Part shown: positions 15,153 to 23,336 of the stretch, one piece after another | Numbering within the stretch: position 1 is the first letter of the stretch | How the letters are laid out: every line of letters begins with the position of its first letter | Assembly (NCBI GenBank): GCA_039961715.1 | Contig: JABRVW010000100.1 | Coordinates: forward strand, 1-64,000 | Source of the DNA: JACQPU01 sp039961715 | GTDB taxonomy: Bacteria; Bacteroidota; Ignavibacteria; UBA10030 | Direction: 5' to 3' | DNA length: 64,000 bases | The notes under the pieces: generated by a model | Seen by the model: the letters and a program-made list of their open reading frames with translations, nothing else | Told to the model about the DNA's origin: nothing | Databases searched by the model: none | Translations under genes and position numbers: made by a program

Positions 15153-16033
15153 AGACGATCCTTGCCGCTCTGGCCCTCCTCGCTTCCGCCTGTCTGGCTC
15201 AACCCAGCCTGAAAGTCCTCATCTCTGTTGATATGGAGGGCGTGGCAGGGGTGGTAACGGGCGACCAGCTTTCGCCCGACGGGTTCGAGTATCAGAGGTT
15301 CAGGGAGTTCATGACCGCCGAAGCCATGGCGGCGGTCACGGCCGCAAAGGAAGCGGGGGCGACCGAAATCCTTGTGGTGGACGCCCACGGCAACGGGCAG
15401 AATCTGCTGATTGACCGGTTTCCGGAAGACGTCCGGATCATCCGCTCCTGGCCCCGTCGCTTCGGGATGGTGGCAGGCATCGACGAGACGTTCGATGCAG
15501 TTCTGTTTATTGGGTACCACTCTTCCACCAACAACTCAAAGGGCGTCCGCGCCCACACATTTTCCAGCGCACGCCTGACAGGGGTGCGCCTCAACGGCAA
15601 AACCATGACCGAAGGTTCCTGGAATGCGGCCATCGCAGGCCATTTCGGCGTACCGGTTGTGATGATCTCGGGTGACGATGCTGTCCTCAAGGAAGTACGG
15701 GATGAGATCGGGCCTATTGCGGGAGCCGAGGTCAAGCAAAGCCTGGGTTTCCATTCGGCAAACACGCTGACTCCCGGCGCGGCCAGGGCCGTGATTGCAG
15801 CAGCGGTCAAGGAGGGATTGGCGAGGAGGGGGGAGTTGAAACCGTACATCCTCAAACCTCCCGTCACCCTGGAGGTGACGTTCAAGCATTATCTGGTGTC
15901 AGAAGTTCTGGGGTACCTGAGAGGGGTTGAGCGGGTCAATTCCCACACGATTCGTTACAGAGGAAAGGACATGACAGAGGTTGCGGACTTCATGGTATTC
16001 CTCACGAACTACAGTTTGTCGCTTGAACCCTAG
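15149..16033 (+). CDS. D-aminopeptidase DppA-like (peptidase M55), exported
   Basis: A zinc peptidase related to Bacillus DppA, which releases N-terminal D-alanine from D-peptides. Metal ligands are visible: D28 and E30 in SVDMEGVAG, a histidine in VVDAHGNGQ, and histidines in IGYHSST and RAHTFSS, the latter probably the catalytic base. Unlike DppA, it begins with a signal peptide (MKTILAALALLASACLAQ); a cysteine at 15 leaves a lipoprotein possible. The four-base overlap with the M19 gene makes a two-gene operon for trimming D-amino-acid peptides, perhaps from peptidoglycan. Confidence 0.9.
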   Translation: MKTILAALALLASACLAQPSLKVLISVDMEGVAGVVTGDQLSPDGFEYQRFREFMTAEAMAAVTAAKEAGATEILVVDAHGNGQNLLIDRFPEDVRIIRSWPRRFGMVAGIDETFDAVLFIGYHSSTNNSKGVRAHTFSSARLTGVRLNGKTMTEGSWNAAIAGHFGVPVVMISGDDAVLKEVRDEIGPIAGAEVKQSLGFHSANTLTPGAARAVIAAAVKEGLARRGELKPYILKPPVTLEVTFKHYLVSEVLGYLRGVERVNSHTIRYRGKDMTEVADFMVFLTNYSLSLEP

Positions 16034-16041
16034 ACTTCTCC

Positions 16042-16905
16042 CTACGGTTGAGTAAGCCTCCGCTTGTTGCTTCCATCCGCGTTCATCATCCATAATCCCC
16101 CCTCCGTTTCTTCGGTGTTCGTGTAAACAATCCTGCTCCCGTCCGGGCTCCAGGCCGGGTAATCACCTCCCTGCGACGTCAATTGGGCAAACTGATCCGA
16201 ACCCGGCGAGTAGGTACGAATCTGCGAACGGTCCGAGAAATTGAACGGCCGTGCGCTGAACAGGATCACATTTTGGACGGGATTCTTCGACATGAAGCCA
16301 TAGTCGAAGGACGAACTGAATTGTTTGATGACAGTGGGATTCGAACCCGTCGTATCCATCACCTCAATCGTGTAGAGCGCGAGGTTGAATCCCCCGGCGC
16401 TTCCGACCAGATAGAGAATCGTGCTGTCGGAAAGCCACGTGGGAAAGTCCCCGAATGACTTGATCGGCGTTGCCTGCTTCGTTGCTACATTGAGAATCCA
16501 TATCCCGTCGCTCCGGTACACGATCTTCGATCCGTCAGGAGACCAGGCCGGACGCAGATTCTGCGAGGTGAACGTCAATTGTGTTGCGCTGTCTCCATTG
16601 GCTTTCATCATCCAAAGATTTCCGTTCGCCGAGAACGCAAGCCATTTTGAGTCCGGCGACCAGCTGATACCGACGCCCTCTCCGGAGCGCACCTTCACGG
16701 GATTGGCCCCCGAAGAGTCGATGACATAGATACCCTCTTCCCCCGGCGTTTGGTTGGTATACGCAATCGAGAGTCCATCAGGCGACCAGGAAGGTCGGAT
16801 ATGGAAATAGGCCTCCCTGACGAGGAACGAGTTTTCATTCGGGCTGGTGCAGGACATGAAAAGAAGAACGCCCGTCACCAGCACGGCAGAGTTCGACGGT
16901 TTCAT
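16042..16905 (-). CDS. TolB-like WD40/PD40 beta-propeller lipoprotein
   Basis: A 287-residue lipoprotein with TolB-type blades repeating the SWSPDGxxIAY motif: RPSWSPDGLSIAY, GISWSPDSKWLAF, RPAWSPDGSKIVY and YPAWSPDGSRIVY. The lipobox is FMSC at residue 19 or so. Such proteins sit in the periplasm or at the outer membrane and bind partner proteins or ligands; no partner is indicated here. I chose ATG 16905 because an AGAAGGA lies about 12 bases upstream, although the frame is open to 16956. It converges on the M55 gene with only eight bases between stops. Confidence 0.82.
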   Translation of the reverse strand: MKPSNSAVLVTGVLLFMSCTSPNENSFLVREAYFHIRPSWSPDGLSIAYTNQTPGEEGIYVIDSSGANPVKVRSGEGVGISWSPDSKWLAFSANGNLWMMKANGDSATQLTFTSQNLRPAWSPDGSKIVYRSDGIWILNVATKQATPIKSFGDFPTWLSDSTILYLVGSAGGFNLALYTIEVMDTTGSNPTVIKQFSSSFDYGFMSKNPVQNVILFSARPFNFSDRSQIRTYSPGSDQFAQLTSQGGDYPAWSPDGSRIVYTNTEETEGGLWMMNADGSNKRRLTQP

Positions 16906-17004
16906 ATCGCTAGTATAATCCTTCTGCAAGTGATTTTCAAGGCTTAACCTTGACATTGCGCACCTCGTTCAACAGATTGCCTTTCCCTTTGACTGGAGGA
17001 AAAT

Positions 17005-18120
17005 ATGAACCTGTTTGGATTGCTTCGATGGACAATGCTTTTTGTAATGATGACAGCCCCCGGCCTGTCCCAGGATCGGCCCCGCCTTCGGGATCTGGGC
17101 GTTGCGGTGGGAATCTTTGAACCCGGTCCGTTGAATGCCATCACCGATGTTGGCGGCGTCCTCGTGGGCCATGTCACGCTCACGTTTGGTGATTCGGTCA
17201 GAACCGGTGTCACGGCGGTGCTCCCCCACGCGGGCAACCTGTTTGCCCGCAAAGTCACGGCCGCGATCGAAATTGGCAACGGTTTCGGAAAGCTTATCGG
17301 CTACAGTCAGGTGGCAGAGTTGGGGCAGATCGAGACGCCGATCGTCCTCACGAACACGTTGAGCGTTTGGGACGCAGCGAACGGCATTGTGGACTACATG
17401 CTGGCTCATTCGGAGAATGTCGACGTCCGGTCCATCAATCCGGTGGTTGGCGAAACGAATGACGGTACTCTGAACGATATCCGTGGGAGGCATGTTTCAC
17501 GTCTTCACGTTGTGCAGGCGATCCGCGCGGCGTCTGGCGGCCCGGTGGCTGAGGGGTGCGTGGGTGCAGGAACCGGGACGGTATGCTTTGGATGGAAAGG
17601 TGGAATCGGAACGAGTTCCCGAAGACTTCCGCAATCGCTGGGCGGATACACCGTCGGCATTCTCGTTCAAACGAATTATGGCGGGATATTGGATCTGGCC
17701 GGAGTTCCGGTGGGCAAGGAGCTCGGCAAGTACAGCTTTCGCCGCCAGATTGAGGGGTCTACTGACGGGTCCTGCATGATTATCGTGGCTACGGATGCGC
17801 CTGTCACCGTACGCCAAATCCAGCGCCTGGCCAGGCGCGCGACGCTGGCCCTCGGCCGTACAGGTTCGGCCATGAGCCATGGGAGCGGCGATTATGTCAT
17901 CGCGTTTTCCGTCGCAGAACCCCGGGGAATTGCAGACCACGAGATTTCGGCGCTCTTCCAGGCTGTGGTCGAGGCAACCGAGGAATCAATCCTGAATTCC
18001 CTCCTGAAGGCAACCGATACCAAGGGGTACGCGGGCAGAGAGGCAAAGGCATTGCCTGTTGATGCGGTTGCGGAATTGTTAAGGCAGTACGGAAGAGTCA
18101 GCGGGAAGGACGGGCGATAG
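17005..18120 (+). CDS. P1-family/DmpA-like aminopeptidase (peptidase S58), exported
   Basis: An N-terminal nucleophile hydrolase related to Ochrobactrum DmpA, which releases N-terminal L- or D-amino acids and is made as a precursor that cleaves itself. The nucleophile is S256 in DGSCMIIVATDAP. Other landmarks are LNAITDVGGVLVGH and CVGAGTGTVCFGWKGGIGTSSR. A signal peptide (first 22 residues, ending in GLSQ) indicates export. At 371 residues it is of family length. GGAGG lies 8 bases before the ATG. The last 23 bases overlap the convergent carA gene. It is the third exported D-peptide-type peptidase within 4.2 kb. Confidence 0.92.
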   Translation: MNLFGLLRWTMLFVMMTAPGLSQDRPRLRDLGVAVGIFEPGPLNAITDVGGVLVGHVTLTFGDSVRTGVTAVLPHAGNLFARKVTAAIEIGNGFGKLIGYSQVAELGQIETPIVLTNTLSVWDAANGIVDYMLAHSENVDVRSINPVVGETNDGTLNDIRGRHVSRLHVVQAIRAASGGPVAEGCVGAGTGTVCFGWKGGIGTSSRRLPQSLGGYTVGILVQTNYGGILDLAGVPVGKELGKYSFRRQIEGSTDGSCMIIVATDAPVTVRQIQRLARRATLALGRTGSAMSHGSGDYVIAFSVAEPRGIADHEISALFQAVVEATEESILNSLLKATDTKGYAGREAKALPVDAVAELLRQYGRVSGKDGR

Positions 18121-19249
18121 AAGCCCCTTCGTGCTCCATCATTTCCACAAAGCGCGCGAAGAGATAATCGCTGTCATGAGGACCCGGAGATGCCTCGGGG
18201 TGGTACTGGACGGAGAACAGAGGCAACTCGCGATGCCTCAGCCCCTCATTCGTCTGATCGTTGAGATTCACGTGCGTCACTTCGATCGACGCATCCAGGG
18301 AGGCGGGATCAACGGCGAACCCATGGTTCTGCGAGGTAATCTCGATCTCTCCCGTCTGGAGGTTCTTCACGGGATGATTAGCCCCACGGTGGCCGAACTT
18401 CAGCTTGAAAGTCTTCCCCCCAAGTGCGAGCGCCAACAATTGGTGGCCGAGGCAGATGCCGAAGATGGGTTTCTTGCCGATCAGGCGCTTGAGGTTTTCA
18501 ATGGCATACCGTACAGCCGCCGGATCGCCCGGTCCGTTGGAAAGAAATATCCCGTCCGGCTCCATTTCAAGCACCTGCTCCGCTGTGTGTGACGAGGGAA
18601 CAACGGTGAGCGAGCATCCATACGAGGCCAGTCTGCGAAGAATGTTTCGCTTGACTCCGTAGTCGAACACAACGACATTCCACCGTTTCCCATTCATCTT
18701 TCTTGAGGCGAGCGGCGCCAGAGCGAACGGGGTGCGGTCCACATCCTCCCACCGGTATGGCTTGCCGGTTGTTACCACCTTCGTCAAATCCCACCCCTCC
18801 ATCTCCTGCGATGAGCGTGCTTTCGCAAGCAAGCGTTGGTCATCAAGATCCGACGAAGAGATTACGGCCCGCATCGCCCCGGACGTCCTGATGATCTTCG
18901 TGAGCATCCGCGTATCCACACCTTCGATTCCCGGGATGCCATGTTCCTTCAGCCACTCCCCCAGGCTTCCCGTTGCGCGGAAGTTGCTGTAGACATCGAA
19001 ATACTCCTTCACGACAAACCCCGCAACCTGGGGTTTCACGGATTCCAGATCGTCCGGATTGATACCGTAGTTGCCGATATGCGGGTGGGTCATCGTGACG
19101 ATTTGACCCGCGTAGGAAGGATCGGTGAGAATTTCCTGATAGCCGGTGATGCTGGTGTTGAAAACTACTTCGCCTGTCGATTCGGCCTGAGCGCCGAACG
19201 ACGTCCCTTCAAATACGACTCCATTCTCCAGTACCAGCTTGGCCTTCAA
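18098..19249 (-). CDS. carA: Carbamoyl-phosphate synthase small (glutaminase) subunit
   Basis: CarA hydrolyses glutamine and channels ammonia to CarB for carbamoyl phosphate, feeding arginine and pyrimidine synthesis. The N-terminal CPSase domain (LENGVVFEGTSFG, VFNTSITGYQEILTDPSY) is followed by a class I glutamine amidotransferase domain. Its catalytic cysteine is in GICLGHQLL and the His/Glu pair in QYHPEASPGPHD. Length of 383 is normal. carB is not adjacent in the window. The 3' end overlaps the S58 peptidase gene by 23 bases on the opposite strand. Confidence 0.96.
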   Translation of the reverse strand: MKAKLVLENGVVFEGTSFGAQAESTGEVVFNTSITGYQEILTDPSYAGQIVTMTHPHIGNYGINPDDLESVKPQVAGFVVKEYFDVYSNFRATGSLGEWLKEHGIPGIEGVDTRMLTKIIRTSGAMRAVISSSDLDDQRLLAKARSSQEMEGWDLTKVVTTGKPYRWEDVDRTPFALAPLASRKMNGKRWNVVVFDYGVKRNILRRLASYGCSLTVVPSSHTAEQVLEMEPDGIFLSNGPGDPAAVRYAIENLKRLIGKKPIFGICLGHQLLALALGGKTFKLKFGHRGANHPVKNLQTGEIEITSQNHGFAVDPASLDASIEVTHVNLNDQTNEGLRHRELPLFSVQYHPEASPGPHDSDYLFARFVEMMEHEGASIARPSR

Positions 19250-19481
19250 CGCAGTTTCTCAGAGGTGAGCGTTGCACCAAGATACTCAGATTTCGTGCCT
19301 GAATCAACACGATCATGCCAGTTTCTCAAATCGTAACGGAGACTCCGGCGGCTTCGCATGCTTACGATCGCATCGATAGATCAGGAATTGCAGTCGAATG
19401 GAACTTGCGTCATGAATGCAATCACGTTTGTGGCCGTCACGCTCATTGAGGCAGGGTGTTTTATCATTCGAAAGCATTATC

Positions 19482-19510
19482 TTGACAAGCGTCATAAAAA
19501 TCGTTAAATT
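19482..19510 (+). promoter_or_regulatory. Sigma-70-type promoter of hrcA-grpE-dnaJ
   Basis: TTGACA (19482-19487), a 17-base spacer and TAAATT (19505-19510) precede hrcA. The predicted start near 19517 gives a leader of about 19 bases. I see no CIRCE inverted repeat (TTAGCACTC-N9-GAGTGCTAA) here. The rest of the 286-base gap (19250-19535) holds no recognised gene. Confidence 0.7.
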
Positions 19511-19535
19511 TTCTTGGATTTTTCGGGATTTTTCG

Positions 19536-20582
19536 ATGGAAAGAGATATTACAACGGAAGATCTGAACAAGCGCGAACGCGAAATCCTTAAGCACGTGGT
19601 GTACAATTACATCCGAACCGCGTCCCCTGTCGGCTCCCGGTATGTTTCACGGCATTTTGAATCGAACCTCAGTCCGGCAACCATTCGGAATGTGATGGCA
19701 GACCTCGAGGAGCAGGGCTTCCTGTCTCATCCGCACACGTCCGCAGGCAGGATACCCACGGACCGGGGATACCGGTATTACGTGGACTACCTCATGGACA
19801 TCGAAATGTTGACGGAAAAGGAGAAACAGGCGATCGAGGAGCACCTCGGATATACGCCTGATCCGAATGATCTCCTGAGGGAAACCTCGAAGCTCCTGAG
19901 CAAGATTTCGCGTCAGCTGAGCGTCGTGTCCTCTCCTCATCTGAGCAGTGGTGTCTTTGAAAAACTCGAGCTGATCCCAATCACAAGTTCCCGTCTCCTC
20001 GTCGTCATGTCCATCCGATCCGGCCTTGTCCGGACGATCATGATGGAGGTGGGCTCCGAGGTCCGGCGCGAGGTCCTTGATCGGATTTCCTCCCTGCTGA
20101 ATGAACGCATTTCAGGTCTGACCCTGCAGGAGATCCGTGACACCTTTATCGAACGGGTGCGGGATGTGTCGGACGAGGAGACCGGTCTGGTTCGCCTGTT
20201 TGTCGAGTCGGTGGGCAGTCTGTTCAGCGACGAACGTGATGAAAAATTGCACATTTCCGGCACGAATGCCCTCATTGAACAGCCCGAGTTCGTGGATCCG
20301 GCGAATTTCCGGAGCGTGATCGAGCTGATTGAAAATGAGGATGTGATCGTTCATCTGCTCGAGAAGCACGATGACAGCGGGCGGAACTATGTCATTTCGA
20401 TTGGCGCCGAGAATGACGAAGCCAGGGCGCGCGATTACAGTGTTGTCACCGCGAATTATGAATTCAACGGCGTGAGCGGAAAATTGGGAGTCATTGGGCC
20501 CAAACGCATGAACTACAGCAAGGTGATCCCGCTTGTGGATCACGTCGCCCGGGCCGTTGCCAGACTGTTGAATGCATCATGA
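19536..20582 (+). CDS. hrcA: Heat-inducible transcription repressor HrcA
   Basis: HrcA represses chaperone operons by binding CIRCE elements and is folded by GroEL. The winged-helix N-terminus is clear (KREREILKHVVYNYIRTASPVGS, LSPATIRNVMADLEEQGFLSHPHTSAGRIPTDRGYRYY). The central GAF-like and dimerisation domain follows. Its 348 residues match the family. I placed the start at ATG 19536, directly downstream of the promoter, although the frame is open to 19416, because this is where homologous sequence begins. Its stop overlaps grpE by four bases. Confidence 0.95.
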   Translation: MERDITTEDLNKREREILKHVVYNYIRTASPVGSRYVSRHFESNLSPATIRNVMADLEEQGFLSHPHTSAGRIPTDRGYRYYVDYLMDIEMLTEKEKQAIEEHLGYTPDPNDLLRETSKLLSKISRQLSVVSSPHLSSGVFEKLELIPITSSRLLVVMSIRSGLVRTIMMEVGSEVRREVLDRISSLLNERISGLTLQEIRDTFIERVRDVSDEETGLVRLFVESVGSLFSDERDEKLHISGTNALIEQPEFVDPANFRSVIELIENEDVIVHLLEKHDDSGRNYVISIGAENDEARARDYSVVTANYEFNGVSGKLGVIGPKRMNYSKVIPLVDHVARAVARLLNAS

Positions 20583-21223
20583 ATGAGACGGAGAATATGA
20601 AGGAACGGGAAGAGAATCAGCCTGAAAGGGAACAGGAGGAACGACTGTCGAACGAACAGCATGAGGGTCCAACGCAGGAACAACAGCCTCAGGAGGATAC
20701 ATCCGATCTCGAATCGAGGCTAGCGGCGGCGGAACAACAGGCGGCGTCCTACAAGGACCTCTTCCTGCGCAAGGCCGCCGAATTTGAGAATTTCAAGAAG
20801 CGGACCGAGAACGAAAACGCCCTCCTGATGCGCTATGCCAACGAGGAGTTGCTTCTCGCGCTGCTGCCTGTCATGGACGATCTGGAGCGGTCGCTCAAGA
20901 ATGCCCATGATGTCAAGGAAAGTCCGTTCTTTGCGGGGGTGGAGCTTATCCACCAGAAGCTCCTCAAAGTACTTCATTCATTCAACGTGAAGCCATTCGA
21001 CACCGTCGGCAAGGAGTTCGATGTTCGGTTTCACGATGCTCTCCTCCAGGTGCCCAGGAAGGGGATTCCTCCGCATACCATCCTCGAAGAAGTGGAGCGG
21101 GGCTATCTGTACCACGACAAGGTGTTGCGTCACGCCAAGGTCATCGTTTCGGCAGAAGGTGGAGACGAGCAGGAAGTCGATGCGGCGGGGGCGGATCGCG
21201 AACGCGACTCGAGTGGACGGTAG
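20579..21223 (+). CDS. grpE: Nucleotide exchange factor GrpE
   Basis: GrpE dimers release ADP from DnaK. The N-terminal 55 residues are acidic and glutamine-rich, a disordered tail. A long coiled coil follows (LESRLAAAEQQAASYKDLFLRKAAEFENFKKR), and the C-terminal beta-wing carries the family signature (VKPFDTVGKEFDVRFHDAL, YLYHDKVLRHAKVIVS). It is translationally coupled to hrcA by an ATGA overlap and is followed by dnaJ after nine bases. Confidence 0.95.
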   Translation: MNETENMKEREENQPEREQEERLSNEQHEGPTQEQQPQEDTSDLESRLAAAEQQAASYKDLFLRKAAEFENFKKRTENENALLMRYANEELLLALLPVMDDLERSLKNAHDVKESPFFAGVELIHQKLLKVLHSFNVKPFDTVGKEFDVRFHDALLQVPRKGIPPHTILEEVERGYLYHDKVLRHAKVIVSAEGGDEQEVDAAGADRERDSSGR

Positions 21224-21232
21224 AAAGCATCC

Positions 21233-22408
21233 ATGACCAAGCGAGACTATTACGAAATCCTCGGCGTGAGCCGTTCTTCGACGGCAGAAGAAATAAAGAA
21301 GGCGTACAGGAAGCTTGCGCTGAAGTACCACCCGGACCGCAATCCCGGGAACAAGGAAGCCGAGGAGAAGTTCAAGGAAGCCGCGGAGGCCTATGAGGTC
21401 CTGGGGGATGCCGAGAAGCGCCAACGATACGATCGCTACGGGCACGACGGAGTCAAGGGCACAAACTTCCGGGAGTTCACCGACGTCAACGACATTTTCT
21501 CGACGTTCGGGGACATTTTTGGAGGGGGCTTCGGGGGCAGTATCTTTGAGGAAGTCTTTGGCGGCGGATCGAGGAGCAGACGCAGGAGCGGGCCTCGATC
21601 GGAGGGCACACCCGGGGCTGATCTGCGAGCAACGATTCGTCTGACCCTGGAAGAAATCGCCACCGGTGTCGAGAAGAAGATCAAAATCCGGCGGTATAAG
21701 CCGTGCGACGTCTGCGGGGGATCGGGTGCCAAGCCCGGCTCCGGAAAAACCACCTGCCCCGATTGCGGCGGGTCGGGAGAGATTCGTCAGGTTTCGCGTT
21801 CCGTTTTCGGCCAGTTCGTGAACATTTCGACCTGCGCCACCTGTGGCGGGGAGGGACGCGTGGTGCGACAGCCTTGCACGAATTGCGGGGGCGAGGGACG
21901 TCTTCAGGGTGAATCAACGATCAAAGTGGCGGTCCCCGCGGGCGTTTCGGAAGGCAACTACATCCCGCTCAGAGGCCAGGGGCATGCAGGACGACGAGGC
22001 GGTCCTGCCGGTGACCTCCTTGTCTTGATCGAGGAACAACCGCACGAGTACTTCAAGCGCGAGGGGGACGACATTCTCTATGATCTCTGGATCAGCTTTC
22101 CCGTCGCGGCACTCGGGGGCGACGTGGAGATCCCGACCCTGGGCGGAAAAGCCCGGCTGACGATCGACCCGGCGACGCCGGCGGGCAGGGCCCTTCGGAT
22201 GCGGGAGCGCGGGATCCCGCGCCTCAACAGCCACGGCCGGGGAGACCAGATCGTCCGAGTGAACATCTGGGTCCCGCGGCGGCTGAGTCCCGAAGAACGG
22301 GAGATGCTCGGACGGCTGCAGAATTCCCCGAATTTTGTCCCGACGCCGGAAGAAGCGCGGGGCTCAGGAAAGAGTTTCTTCGAAAAAGTAAAGGACGCAT
22401 TTTCCTAG
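21233..22408 (+). CDS. dnaJ: Chaperone protein DnaJ (Hsp40)
   Basis: A type I J-protein that stimulates DnaK ATPase and binds unfolded clients. The J domain occupies residues 1-70 with the HPD motif at 33-35. A Gly/Phe-rich linker follows (FGDIFGGGFGGSIF). Four CxxCxGxG zinc repeats come next: CDVCGGSG, CPDCGGSG, CATCGGEG and CTNCGGEG. The C-terminal substrate domain begins near TIKVAVPAGVSEG. The length of 391 is standard. It is the third gene of hrcA-grpE-dnaJ; dnaK is not in this cluster. Confidence 0.97.
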   Translation: MTKRDYYEILGVSRSSTAEEIKKAYRKLALKYHPDRNPGNKEAEEKFKEAAEAYEVLGDAEKRQRYDRYGHDGVKGTNFREFTDVNDIFSTFGDIFGGGFGGSIFEEVFGGGSRSRRRSGPRSEGTPGADLRATIRLTLEEIATGVEKKIKIRRYKPCDVCGGSGAKPGSGKTTCPDCGGSGEIRQVSRSVFGQFVNISTCATCGGEGRVVRQPCTNCGGEGRLQGESTIKVAVPAGVSEGNYIPLRGQGHAGRRGGPAGDLLVLIEEQPHEYFKREGDDILYDLWISFPVAALGGDVEIPTLGGKARLTIDPATPAGRALRMRERGIPRLNSHGRGDQIVRVNIWVPRRLSPEEREMLGRLQNSPNFVPTPEEARGSGKSFFEKVKDAFS

Positions 22409-22414
22409 AACATC

Positions 22415-22822
22415 ATGCTCAGGCGCCTGCACGACTGGCTGGCACTGACAGCCACGGAGCGCAAGGTGTTGTTGTTCGTCACGGGCGCCTTTGTCGCTGG
22501 ATTGGGAGTCCGTCTCTATCAGGAGACGTTTCCCCCCGCCGCGGTCTTTGACTATGCATCCACCGACAGCACGTTTGCCGTGCTGAGCGCGGGTGAGGCC
22601 GCCTCGGGCCTCCCCGAGGTTCCCCAGGGTCCCCTGGACATCAATCGGGCCACGAAACAGGAACTCATGGCCCTCCCCGGGATCGGAGCAGTGACGGCCG
22701 AGCGCATCATCACCCATCGTGCCGAGCACGGCCCGTTCCGGTCAATCGAGGACCTTCGCAAGATCCGGGGTATCTCCGGACGAAAACTTGAACAACTCAG
22801 ACCTCTCATCACCGTCTACTAG
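22415..22822 (+). CDS. ComEA-like helix-hairpin-helix DNA-binding membrane protein
   Basis: A 135-residue protein with one N-terminal membrane helix (about residues 18-33, VLLFVTGAFVAGLGVR) and a C-terminal double helix-hairpin-helix domain. That domain contains LDINRATKQELMALPGIGAVTAERIITHR and the second hairpin LRKIRGISGRKLEQLRPLI. ComEA proteins hold incoming DNA in the periplasm during natural transformation; many Bacteroidota carry similar proteins without proven competence. It starts six bases after dnaJ and is probably in the same transcript. Confidence 0.85.
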   Translation: MLRRLHDWLALTATERKVLLFVTGAFVAGLGVRLYQETFPPAAVFDYASTDSTFAVLSAGEAASGLPEVPQGPLDINRATKQELMALPGIGAVTAERIITHRAEHGPFRSIEDLRKIRGISGRKLEQLRPLITVY

Positions 22823-22843
22823 CCCATCCAAACCGGAGGAACA

Positions 22844-23302
22844 ATGTCCGTTTACCAAGAGGCAAAAGGCTCGCCGATTCTGAAAGCCATTATCGCAGTT
22901 CTCTCCCTGGCTCTTTTGTACGTGCTTTATGAGCCCTACAAAATTCGGGAAGAGGAAGAGACGTTTCGCGCGGAGTCCCGCGCCCGAATGATCAATCTCC
23001 GTCAGGCTCAATTGCTCCACATCGGTTACCGCGGGAGATACAACACCTCCGTGGATTCCCTCGTTCAGTTCATTCACACACTCCACGACACCATCCGGGC
23101 TTCATATTTTCGGCCGCTCGTCTTGTCTCCCTTCGTCCCGGAATCGCTCCTGCATACCCCGAAATCCTGGAAACCCTATTCGCTCCAGGTTGTCGATACC
23201 ACGGCGATCTTGAAATACCTCCTGGAAGATCCGGACGGCTACGGGTCCGTGGGCTCTCTGACGGACGATGCCCGCGTAAACAAAGCCTCCTGGGAAGAAT
23301 GA
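22844..23302 (+). CDS. Single-pass membrane protein, pseudopilin-like periplasmic domain, 152 aa
   Basis: No named family is certain. One membrane helix near residues 14-31 (KAIIAVLSLALLYVLYEP) is followed by a helical stretch and the pattern RQAQLLHIGYRGRYNTSVDSLVQFI. That pattern recalls the alpha-helix-then-beta layout of pilin-like or type II secretion-like proteins in Bacteroidota. A GGAGG lies 7 bases before the ATG. The next gene is PilM-like, so both may belong to one envelope machine. Confidence 0.65.
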   Translation: MSVYQEAKGSPILKAIIAVLSLALLYVLYEPYKIREEEETFRAESRARMINLRQAQLLHIGYRGRYNTSVDSLVQFIHTLHDTIRASYFRPLVLSPFVPESLLHTPKSWKPYSLQVVDTTAILKYLLEDPDGYGSVGSLTDDARVNKASWEE

Positions 23303-23336
23303 TCTCCTTCCCCCCCACCAACTCTCCGAGCGGAAG

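Noticed and set aside
16330..16360. tRNA T-arm-like word GGGTTCGAATCCC on the minus strand
   Set aside because: It lies in frame inside the TolB-like lipoprotein gene, and no acceptor, D or anticodon arms can be drawn around it.
17485..17510. GTTTCACGTCTTCACGTTG as a degenerate parS
   Set aside because: It is not palindromic and lies in the S58 peptidase coding sequence.
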